From assembly GCA_029204225.1 (NCBI GenBank), contig CM055096.1, positions 6,324,316-6,388,315 on the forward strand: a DNA stretch of 64,000 bases, given 5' to 3'. Position numbers and translations under genes: made by a program. Under the pieces are notes generated by a model. It saw nothing but the letters and a program-made list of their open reading frames with translations, made no database searches and was not told where the DNA came from. The DNA comes from Diphasiastrum complanatum (Eukaryota; Streptophyta; Lycopodiopsida; Lycopodiales; Lycopodiaceae). Position 1 is the first letter of the stretch, and each line of letters begins with the position of its first letter. Of this stretch, positions 34,301 to 46,300 are shown piece by piece.

Positions 34301-37300
34301 ATTTTATTACAGGTAGAGAGATATTATTCTTCATGGAGACACACGAGAGCCCGGAGCGAGGACTTCCTTCTTTTCCTGGATACAGATGGGACTTAGTATT
34401 CCGACGAGAAACTAGATCTGCTAGTGGACGAGGTTCAGGTGGGGTCGCCTGCTTGTATAGAGAGGCTCTTCATTCGAGTATTGACTTCATCCGACATGAC
34501 GTGCAGGCCCGCTACATATGGACTCACATCGTGGGTCAGGATATTGGCTTGGATAGAGATCTTTTTATCGCAGCATGTTACTTTCCACGAGAGTCCTCGT
34601 CTTTTGTTAAGGGTATTGGATCTCCATATCAGGACCTCTCACCAGACATTATCAGATTCTCAGAGCGGGGGCATATTCTCCGCACAGGGAATTTTAATGC
34701 CCGGACATCTTCACGATAGACAAAGTTCTTCGACATCACTGATCAGCTACGTGTTCATGCCCTGGACAGTGATATGCTTGGAATTACCAGGACCTCCGCG
34801 GACAGTTTGGGACCTACTACTTCATATGGTTAGCACTTATTGCAGTTTGGAGAGGCACATGAGCTAGCCATTTATAATGGCTTACCCTGCTGGCCACATT
34901 CAGATAGTTATACATGCCACCCTCACAGTGGAGGACATAGTGTCGTTGACTATCTCATGGGGTCACCATCCTTTGTACCCACAGTTTCTGATTTCCACGT
35001 TTTCCCCACCACCCTTTCTGATCACTCATTTCTCTCCTTCGACATCGGCCACCTTCCAGCCACTCATTCACCTACACTACCCATGCTTACCCGAGCACCC
35101 ACGTACACATTTGATCCCACTTACATGCCACTATACCGGCAGTTTTTGGCTTCACTTCTACACTCCTTTCCTCATGACAGTCCAGTCGACACCCAGGCTG
35201 ATTTTCTCACCACCTCTCTCCACACGGCCGCATTTGATCCCACTTACATGCCACTATACCGGCAGTCCTTGGCTTCACTTCTACACTCCTTTCCTCATGA
35301 CAATCCAGTCGACACCCAGGCTAATTTTCTCACCACCTCTCTCTCCACAAAACCGCACCCCAAAAAAGACCCGATGCACACCTCGACCACTACACCCTCC
35401 TTGGTACGATACCGAGTGCCGTTCTCTTCATCAGTCAGTAACCTACTCACGCATCCCCGCCCCACATCTACTTCGATCTTCCCGACGCTCCTACCATCGT
35501 GCTCTCTGCCGTAAGAAGCGTTCCCATGATGATTCTGAAGGGAAACGCCTCATTAACCTTCTTTTCAGCTCTTCTTTAGGCGCTTTTTGGTGTGAGTTCA
35601 TTCCTCGCTCTCCACCACCTCTCCTGAAGGACCTCCGCATTCGGACTGATTATGCTACTAGCCTATACACGGTCCCTACTGACTCACCTATCTCCATATC
35701 TACGGCCATCTGAGTTCTCCATCATCTGACATGGTACTTGCAGTCATTAAGAAGATGAAGTCCCATAGGGCCTCCACAGACATTGTTCTTGTTGTGATGG
35801 CACTTTATGAGCGCATCCTGGGCTGTTTCCGACATAGCAGTGGCATATCTGATCACATCTGGAGCACTATTGGGGTGAAGCAGGGTTGTTCCCTCTCACC
35901 AATCCTCTTTGGTTTGTATATTGATGAGTTGGAGAGAGTCTTTACACAGGGTGGTGGTCCTGGCTGCAGGCTTGGTGACATCTTGATTGATATCCTCCTT
36001 TATGCCGATGATGTGGTATTGGTCTCACCGACCAGAGAGGGTCTACAGGGACAGTTGGATTGCTTGCATGAGTTTTGTACCAGATGGGGCCTACGGGTGA
36101 ACATTGGGAAGACCAAGGTTATGGTCTTCAACACTTCAAGAGCATTCATGCAGCGACAGGAGCTTACTTTGGGTGGGCAGGTTCTAGAGGTGGTCCCTTC
36201 CTATACATACCTAGGGGTCCTTTTCTAAGGTCCTATTTTTAGCATGAGACAGGCCGCTACCACTCGACTGGGGAAGGGGCATGCTTCCCTTGTTCAGCTA
36301 GAGCGATTTCGCTTCCGGAAGTCCATCCAGGAGACTCGCAGTAAGTGTCACCTCTTTGATACCATTGTTACTCCCACGGCTTTATATGCAGCAGAGACAT
36401 GGTGTACAGGTCTCCCTTCTTCACACTGGGCCAGTCTCTCACGATTATAGACCACCATGCTAGCTCGGCTGATTCGAGCGAAGCCTTCTATTCCACATGA
36501 GATTCTCTTGGCCGAGTTTGCAGTTCCACCTATACAGATCGAGGCAGTTCTTCAGCTCATCACCTATATACAGAGGATACAGGCATTACTAGAGATAGAC
36601 AGGCGATACATACAGGTTGCACTATCCTCTTCACAGCATCTCCACGATCAGGGCTACAAGTTATCTCTCAGGCCTCTCACCTCCTACTTGCGTCATTTGG
36701 CATCTCCATCACAGAGCTCCCCTCAGGCACACATCAGTATATCAGACGCTTCCTCTATCGCACATACCTAGAGCGGACTTGGCGTAACCAGTTAGGGGTT
36801 AAGCCAGCTTTCTACTGGACTCATTTCTTGGAGCTAGATGCATCGAGGACCCCAGTCATGCCACGCTACTTGGACTCGGAATTGTCAAATTGCCTCAGAT
36901 TCACATTGGGGCAGCTTAGGGTGTCCTCTCATAAGCTAGCTATTGAGACTGGGAGGTTCCATGGTATTCCCAGAGAGGAGCAGATTTACCAGTTATGTTC
37001 TCTAGGTGAGGTGGAGTCTGAGGAGCACTTTATCTTTAGGTGCCCTGTATATTATGAGATCAGAGGGCCATATTATTGCTTGTTCCGAGGGATGCCTACC
37101 ACTCTACGCTCTCTCATAGCTTATGAGGACCCACGGTGTGTCGCTCTGATGGTACGCGAGAGAGATGTCCATACTGTGGAGAGATTTATATGAGACACCC
37201 CAGCATTTTACCTCACAGCCATTGATTACTTCATTCTTTACTAGGCGGAGATCACGTGATTTAGTGCTTGATGATGAGGATTATGATTATGATGATGACG

Positions 37301-40300
37301 AGGATGATGGCCGCTCTCATGGTCATAGAGATCAGAGACAGTGTACCTCCCACCATCATGTTACTACCAGGATTACCAGACATCCTACACAGAGACGTAC
37401 TACTATTACACATGCACGTGCTCATGCTCACAGACGACGCCGGCAGGTTCCAACGCTTCCCCATTCTGTGGCTCACATCACATCTTTTTACAGCATCAGT
37501 ACAGCAGTAGCAGCACAGCCTTGACATCCTACTATAGATACAGATGATTACTATGCGCACACTCTCGCATACATGTCTATTTTAGTTTGCACTAGATGTT
37601 TTTCTTTATTACAATTTGGAGACGTTTTTATACGCTCCCATGGTTACCACATACTTGACATGTACTTCATTAGTCTTATATGCCTTTTGGCATGGAAAAG
37701 ACATTAATAAAGCTTTCTTTCTTTCTTTCTCTCTCTCTCTCGCCATGCCTCCCCGTAAGAAATTGCCCAACCCCCCCTCGCTCTATAGCCACATCATCTG
37801 CCACCTCAACTGTTACGACTCAGTCTAGTTCTGACATGACCTCGGCATGACCGGTCACTCAGAGGGCCTGAGGCCAAGTTGGCAAGGGTCAGTGACTGGG
37901 AAGGGCATCGCTTCCAAGTGGGAACCGATGTATCACGAAATCCCGTGATCCGATGAGACCGTCTGACAAGCTGTCAGAGATGCGGTCACGTAACCGTCGG
38001 GGCCCTAGCTGTTAGTGCTAGCCGGCAAGCAGTCGGGGTGACCAGTTGGTGTCATCGGTAATGACGAGGCATGGGGGTGGTATCCCGTGAGTCACTCACT
38101 ATTCGCAGGTCGCATGTAGTGTGTACGCCAGGTGGCCTAATCAACCACTGGGGGGGGTACCTCGTGTATGTTGACAGGAATAGCAGGTAGTGGACTCAAG
38201 AGGGGGGGTACCTATGGTTGGGAGGATCATTCCACACACCGGCCTTCAGGAGTTGGGCAGCTTAGAGAGTTTTGGTTGTTCACAATTGGTATCAGAGCCT
38301 ATTCTAGCTCGTTCTAGAGAGAGAACAGCCCGTTCTAGAGAGAGAAAGTGAGAAAAAGCTTGGTTTTCTCACCATAACTTGGTCTATAGTGCTCAGATTT
38401 GAGGGAGATCTGTCTCAGATCATTTCTAGTGGGCAGTCGTTGTAGATCAGCAGGGATTCACGCTACAAATCTCAGATTTCAGAAAGTTTTGAAGTTTTTG
38501 GAGGGCCAACGCATTTTTTCTGAAGGTTTTTCGCTCATAACTCTCCGGAATCTTCTCAGATCCTGATCAGATTTTGGGAGCATGTTTCTAGCATCCATAG
38601 CGATCCTATAGAGCCATCATACGCCGGTTTTGGAGCAGATTTGCCTCTGTTTTACCAAAAAGTCGGTTTCCAAGCAAAAAATCACTGATCCTCCTCCCAT
38701 ACAAGAATGTATGGATGTGTTGGAGCGATCTTCTTCTCAGCCTCCGCCTTTGTATCCTTCCCAGCTGCCCACTCGTTATCTTTCTTTTGATACACAAATG
38801 ATCATTGATTTTCCTCCTAATAAAGATATAAAGCCACAAAATATGCTGGTACAACTTCCCAGAGGAATATTGATGTTGTAGATCAATGGTTGCACAAGTG
38901 GGAAGATTATGCACATGGTGCAGGAATATGTTGATCAGTATAGAGAGATGCTGATCAAGATACCAGAGGAGATTCCCGAGTGGCTGGTAGTCCACAAGTT
39001 CATGTTTGGCCTTCGTGCAGAGTTGAGGCCTTCAGTTCTTAATTAAGGATGCAAAACCTTGGAAGAGGCAGTTGCTACAGCCTGAGACTTTGAAGGCAAT
39101 GTTCACAACAAGGCTGAATCTAGAGTGGCAAGTGTGCCCCAGAAGATGGGTTCACGGAAGTCCGGCCAAGCTGGTCAGAGGGATTTCTTGCAGAAGGATC
39201 CTATCCAGATGCAGCAGACTTTGAAGCGAAAATCGCCATGTTTTACAACAGCGTCAAGAGGAGGGCAAGGATAAATCTATCCTGGATGATCTGTTGGTCA
39301 GTGATGATGATGACGCTAGACGTGTCATGACTATTTCGGTGCGGTAGCTTGTTCCAGAGGCACCAGTTTGTTTTCTTTCCACCAAGGCGCGAGAGGCCTA
39401 TCAGTTTCCAGATAGCGAACTGATACGGATGAGAGGGAAGCTGGAAGGTCATGATGTGCTTGTCCTATTTGACACCGGCTCTTCCCATAATATTATCAAC
39501 TCTCGTGTGGTGAAGAAGTTGCACTTGGCTACTGTTCCTTCGAATTACCGATATACAATTGAGATGCTTGATGGTAAGGGAACAGAGGTTTGGGATAGGA
39601 GAGTCTCTCAGGCATTGTTGTCCATTCAGACCTATGCTGAGAAGTTAGATTGTGAGATCACCAAATTAGCTAAGTTTGATATTGTGCTTGGTAAGCGGTG
39701 GCATGCGAGTAAGCAGCCCGCTATAGACTTTAAGACTCATGTATATAAGTTCGGGCATGAGGGTTTGTCTCATGTTCTGAAGGGGGAGCGACCTACTGTT
39801 GAAGGTCCTCTTGTTTCCTTGATGCAAATAAAGAAAATGGAGTTGCAGTATGTGTGGTTGTGTTATCTTGCAAATGTGAATGTTGATTCCAGTTTTAGTT
39901 GTTTGCAAATAAACCCACTCGCAACTTCATCTAATTTAATAACTTTGGTTAATGCTAATTTGATACAGCAGCAGCGATGTGATCCAGCTAGTTAGCTGGA
40001 GTGATCCATCCGAGTTGAGTTTAAACATTTTTTGATTGACCACATGCCAGAAGGATTGCCACCTAGACGGAATGTGGAGCATCGTATTGAGCTCATTCCA
40101 GGGGCAAGTCCGGTATGTAGACCTCCTTACAGGATGAGTTTGAAAGAAGAGGAGGAAGTCCGAAAGATGTTGGAGGAATATCTCAAGCTGGGGTATATCC
40201 GTCCTAGTTTCTCACCTTTCGCCTCCCCTATTTTATTGGTTAAGAAAAAAGATGGTACTTTTCGGATGTGCGTAGACTTCGGGGGATCGAATAAAATCAC

Positions 40301-43300
40301 TGTAAAGCACAGATATCCGATGCCAAGGATTGATGATCTACTGGATGCATTGCAAGGGGTAGTCATTTTCAGTAAGATAGATCTCAAGAGTGGCTACCAT
40401 CAAATTTTGATTGGTTCAGAAGATGTTTTGAAGACGGCCTTCCGAACACGCTTTGGACATTATGAGTTCTTGGTTATGCCATTTGGGTTAACCAATGCAC
40501 CGGCCACATTCATGATGCTCATGAATGATGTCCTACGTGATTTTATGGGCAAGTTTGTAGTCAATTTTATTGACGACATACTAGTTTATAGTAAGTCGGT
40601 GGACGAACATGAGATTCATCTTCGTACTGTGTTTGGCAGGTTACAAGAAGTGGTCTTGTATGCCAATGCTCATAAAACAGAGTTATGTAAGACTCGTGTC
40701 GAGTATTTGGGTCACGTAGTGACGGCAGAGGGTATTTCAGTTGACCCTGCCAAGGTGGCTGTGGTCAAGCAGTGGCCAAGACCGGCCGATATTCGTCAGT
40801 TGCAGTCTTTGTTAGGTTTTTGTAAGTTCTACCGACGGTTCGTTAGGAACTACTCCTGGTTAGCTGCTCTTTTGACAGACCAGTTACAGGGGTTTAACAC
40901 TGTGGTTGTTTGGGATGATTGAAGCACAGCATAGTTTTGACCACTTGAAGGAGGCTGTGGCCACAGCTCCAGTGCTCAAGATTGTTGATCCCAACAAGCC
41001 CTTTGACCTAGAGATGGATGCAAGTGGCATTGTCGTAGGTGCAGTGTTAAGTCAAGAGGGTAGACCCGTTGCCTTTGAAAGTAGGAAATTGACGCCAGCA
41101 CAGCAGAGATATCCCACGCACGAGCAGGAGCTGTATGCGATCATACATGCTGCGCTCAAGGTATGGCGACACTACCTGTATGGCGCCGAATTTTACGTGT
41201 ATACTACTGACAATCATACTTTGAAGTATTTTTGCGCTCTGCCAAATTTGAGAGGCCACCAAGCTCGGTGGGCCGAGCTGATGCAGGAATTTCATTTGGA
41301 AATTCGCTTACGAAGAGGGAAGGAAAATGTGGTCGCTGATGCACTATCTCGGATACTACATCAGATGAGCTTTATTGTAGTTATTGAGAAATGGAAAAGT
41401 TTTCGTGCCAGACTTGAAGGACCTACGTCGTAGGATTCTTCATGAATGCCATGATAGTCCCTGCGCAGGGCAACCGGGTATTGATAGGACTAATGAGTTA
41501 GTCAAACGGCATTATTTTTGGCCACGATTGCAGCGAGACGTCGGGGAGTACGTCCAGCGTTGCACGACTTGTCCAGTGAACAAGGTCGAGAGAGTAAGTC
41601 CTCCGGGCTTGCTCCACCCTTTAGAGATACCTACAGGAAGGTGGGAAAGCATCTCTATGGACTTTATTGTTGGTCTACCCAAGACGCTGAAGGGATTTAA
41701 TTCCATTATGGTAGTGGTAGACAGGTTCTCTAAGATGGCTCACTTCATCGCAACGACCACAAAGGTCACAACTCCGGAAGTTGCTGAGTTGTTTATCCAG
41801 AGCGTAGTCAGGTTACATGGTCTTCCTAGGTCCATTGTCTCTGACAGGGATCCCAAGTTTACGGGAAATTTCTGGATTGAGGTGTTCTCCAAGCTGGGAA
41901 CACAGTTGCGGATGAGTAGTACTGCGCATCCTCAGACGGATGGTCAGACGGAGAGAGTGAACTAGATCTTAGAGGATATGCTTAGAGCATATGTAAGTGG
42001 TACGCAAACAGACTGGGTAAAGCATTTACCACTATTGGAGTTTGCGTATAATGATAAGAGACATGCGTCCACGGGATTGAGTCCATTTGAGCTCAATTAT
42101 GGTTTTAGGCTATTGAGTCCTGCTACCATAGGCATTCCACAGAAGGTACCTAGCGCCGCAGATTTTTTGACTCAGATGCAACAGAAGGCTAGAGATGGCA
42201 CGGGATAACTTGTCCAGGGCTATGGCCAAGGCAGAGAGTTATGCTCGTGAGAATCGTACCTACAAGGAATTTGAGATAGGAGATTGGGTATATTTACTAG
42301 TCCCTCCGAAGTCGAAGGTGCTACGCACAGGAAGGTGTGCCAAGATATCTCCTAGGTTTTGTGGACCATGGTTGATTATCAAGAAGGTTAGTGGTGTGGC
42401 TTATAAGCTACAGCTACCTGTGGGATGCAAGGTGCATCCAGTGTTTTATGTTAGCAAACTCAAGTGATGTTTGCACGATGGCGATAATCTGGTAGAAGGT
42501 CTAGTTTCTTTGAAGGAGAAAGACACTACAGATTATGGGCCAGATAGAGTCCTAGATCAGAGAGAGCGACGATTGAGGAATCGTCTTCTCCGAGAGTATC
42601 TAGTGGCTTGGAAAGGGCATCCATTGTCTGATGCTACCTGAGAGACGCAACAGTGTTTGCAGAAGTCTTACCCAGGATTTGTCATTGAGGACCGATGACT
42701 TGCCAGAAGAGGGAAGGATTGTTACGACTCAGTCTAGTTCTGACATGACCTTGGCATGACCGATCACTCAGAGGGCTTGAGGCCAAGTTGGCAAGGGTCC
42801 GTGACCGGGAAGGGCATCGCTTTCAAGTGGGAACCGATGTATCACAAAATCCCGTGATCCGGTGAGACCGTCAGTTACGAATAGAGCCACAGCTGATCTA
42901 GAGATAAGCTATGAAAGCATCACATAAGCAAGACTTAAGCTATGAAAGCAGCACATAAGCAAGACTTAACCCTAGAAAGCAGGAAAAAGAGAGATTAAGG
43001 AGAAAAAGAGAGAGATCAATATCATCAGCTGAATAACAAATGACATAGTTTCCCTACTTATAGCCAAGAGGAAGCCCTAAAAGGAAGCTTCCGGTGGCTA
43101 GGGCCCAACTGGGAGGGATAATAGTGCGCCCTCCAAGAAGGCCCCCACTCTCCAGTAATATGTCCAAATGGCCTAATAATGAATAATAAGGCCAAAGGCC
43201 AACCATATAGTCTAAGTGTCACTAATGAATAAAAAAGGGCCCAAGGCCTGCTTATGCATAAAGTAAAGTAAATGTAAATGGACGCGGCGAATGTAATAAG

Positions 43301-46300
43301 CCAAGTCCATAACTCTCCCCGACACAAAAAAAAGACCCAACTGCCGAAAAGAAACTAGATCAAACAGCGGCAAGCCCTGGTGCATCAACAACTAGGACAG
43401 ATCTGATGTAGAGGAATCAACAAGTGCAGCAAGAGCACGATCCTGATCCGCAAGTGATGGCGTATGATAAAAGACATCAATAGGCTCCCATGTGGCCTCC
43501 TCAATAGGAGGACCATCCCAATGGATCAAAAACTGAATCTGTCGGCAACGTCGACTATGGTGAAGGCGAACCTGGTGCATGGCAGCTGGTAAGAAAGGGA
43601 ACAACTCAAGATCAACATCGTGGCGACGAAGGAAACATCTCAGTCGCGTCATCAGAAACCAAGCAATATGGAACAACCAGGAATGCCAAGGAACCAGAAG
43701 AAGATCAAGCAGCAACCAGGAGTGCCAAGGTATCCGTAATGCCCAAGCTAGTAGAGGATCAGCCCAAAAGATAGGGACATCATACAAGGTATCCAAAAAG
43801 CCCGAGAAGGTAGAACTGCATCAGCAACGGGAAGCCAATAAGGAAATTGGAAAAGAGATGGACACTCATTGCGAATAGCCGCATGATACACGTAACCATC
43901 AACCATATGTGCAAGATGCCCCAAGAAAAGATAGCAGCATCGGAACACTAGCACCAAGGAGATCATCCTGACAAAGGATAGCTAAAATGGAGAAATATGC
44001 ACCAACATGGTCAAAAGCCCAAGGTATTCATAGGGCCCATGAATGATAAGTAGCAATGGCATACGGTACTCTCAAGGCCCATATCACGAGAAGAGCAGCA
44101 TGCCAAATGCTCCAAAAGGTCCGAGAAATCAATGCATCATCTAAAAAGACATGATGCATGAAAATAGTAGCAACAAATCTAGAAATAGTAGAGGCCCCAA
44201 CTGACAAACTGTAGCCGAAAAACTGATCCAGAAAGGCCTCATATGGACATACCAATCCATCATAGGATACACCAAAAACGGATGGAGAATCGGATGACCC
44301 ATCGGAACTCGCCGCAAGTGTAATCCCAAAGTACACACCATGCGCACAAGTGAGGAATAGAAGAAATGCACTGGAACGAGGAACTGGATTCGCAACATCA
44401 GTAGCAAGCATCGGAGCAATATCCACGTGTAGCTGGGAATGAGTATCAAAGCACATATGAGCAACACTGAAGTATATGGCGGCAACATCCCCAAAAACTA
44501 TCCAAGAGAGGAGAAGGAATTCTCTCAAGGTACCCTGATGATTTCGGAACACCAGAACAAAGTGGCAACTCAGCATCGGAGACCAAGCGATATGGATCAA
44601 CCTGAAATGACAGCGAACCTGAAGATCACCCAGACAAACAGTAGCTGGAACGGAGGCAACAGACCAAGCCATCAAGATATGCCAAGCCTGACAATGAGCA
44701 ACAATCCAAGGAACAGATAGAGAGCCACATGCATAATCATAGAGATATCCGCACCATAGGCGATCAGTAATATGGAAAAACCAGCACCAATCAACAGGTC
44801 CAAATGAAAACCAAGCTATATGTAATAACCAGGAATGCCATATATCCATAGCTGAAAATGAAGCGGTAGTATGAGCAATAGGTCCAAATGAAATCCAAGC
44901 GATACGTAATAACCAGGAATGCCAAATATCAAGAGGTAAAAAGGAATCAGTCGCATGAACCCAAAAGTGTATACCATCGGCATGGACTGCAGCAAACCTA
45001 TATGTAGAAACACCAGGAGACGGAAGGATGCCAGTGTACTCATCTAGAAAGATCCCAGCATATAAATACCCTAGATAAGTAATAGTGACCATCTGGCAAA
45101 TATCCTCGGATGAAAAATGTGTAACAGTAAGGGCCAAAGGCGCATCAATCATGTCAGGAACCGTAGAAATATCATGAGGCAGATCACAAACCTCAAGCAA
45201 AGATCCATGGAGTAAAGCGAAAGAAGATACAACCTGATCACCAATAGCGAGGGAACCATCAAACGTGGACCCATGAAGAACCCCATAGAAATCAGTAGGA
45301 ACATCGGCCATAACAGACTCAAGAGATGGAGATATAGAGACCAATGGAGAAGATACTGCACCAACCACCGACCAGGAGGGACCAGAAAAATCACCAATGC
45401 GATAATCCAAGCCCTGAATCATCTGAGAACTGGGAAAAGAATGGGAACGAGCAACCTCAACACTGAGAGGTTGGGAAGCAAGAACAGGTGTAGCACAAAT
45501 CCTGGTGGAAATGTAATTGCTAATAAATGTATGTGTACTGCTTGTATCCACTAAAGGAAAATACGCTCGCCTCGCATCTAGAATAATATGATCCACAAAT
45601 GGAAAAACATATGTAGGCATAATAATGATAGAAGTATCAATTGATAAGGTCTGGCCTAAATATGCATCTAGAAGAACCGCATACTCATCTAGACGACTAT
45701 CAGCAAAATAAACTAGTGAGTATACAATGGGACCATCATGAAATGTATAACCATGGCCATATGGAGATCTACTGAAGTAGCCAAAGCATCTGAAAGAGCA
45801 ACCGTAGACCCATGAATAATATCGAAATAAGAAGCATAGGCGACAACATCTATATCACGGCGCTCAGGAACATGAGTAGCATCAAAGTACTCAACAATAA
45901 TATCAAAGCATGCAACAACATCGGTAGCACCATCAAAGCATGCAACGACATAATCAATCGTATCATAGCATGCTATATCAGTATCAAGGACCATATCAGC
46001 CGCAACCTATATATGTGAATAAGCATCAGTAGGAACCTGTATATGTGACTCTGACTCACTATGGGATACAATGACGAGCTCCGGTGGATCAATAACTATC
46101 TCAAGTAATTTAGGCAACTCGCTCACACTGTGTGATATAGAATCATCCTCATGTGTATCGCTAGCAATGTGTGAATCAACCTCATGTGAATCGCTAGAAA
46201 TGTGTGACTGTATCTCTAGTTGTCCTGCACAAAGAAAATGGAACCTCTCATATGGAAGAATTCTCACGAGAGGAATCAGAAGGAGTAGAACTCTCAAGAC

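Larger units (their letters stand above)
34261..37741 (+). mobile_element. L1-type LINE ORF2 with (CT)n tail, damaged
   Basis: Starts within the AP-endonuclease domain (METHESPERGLPSFPGYRWD; FNARTSSR; GGHSVVDYLMG; LSDHSFLSFDI). A spacer has a 41-codon duplication. RT follows (IGVKQGCSLSPILFGLYIDE; YADDVVLVSPT; WGLRVNIGKTKVMVFNTSR). The C-terminus has a CCHC-like knuckle, CSLGEVESEEHFIFRC, then an acidic region and an Arg/His-rich tail. Frameshifts and stops occur at about 34718, 35514-35731, 36226 and 36770. The 3' end reads gacattaataaag, then CTTT repeats, then (CT)n at 37713-37741. An ORF2 of this kind would nick DNA and reverse-transcribe its own RNA. Confidence 0.85.
37811..42872 (+). 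mobile_element. Chromodomain Ty3/Gypsy element (chromovirus), 3' LTR truncated
   Basis: A 5' LTR (37811-38284), PBS, gag relic, protease, RT, RNase H, integrase, chromodomain, PPT (agaagagggaaggat) and first 153 bp of the 3' LTR are in canonical Gypsy order. Two LTR stretches are about 93% alike by eye, so the element is moderately young. Coding frames carry at least three frameshifts (about 40918, 41385, 42195) and several stops. The 3' LTR is cut at 42872, where RT-less element B begins. Confidence 0.93.

Noticed and set aside
44028-45620. 530-aa minus-strand ORF as a multi-pass membrane protein
   Set aside because: Its N-terminus is a retropepsin relic, DNA-level repeats explain the hydrophobic pattern, and it sits inside an RT-less Gypsy element.
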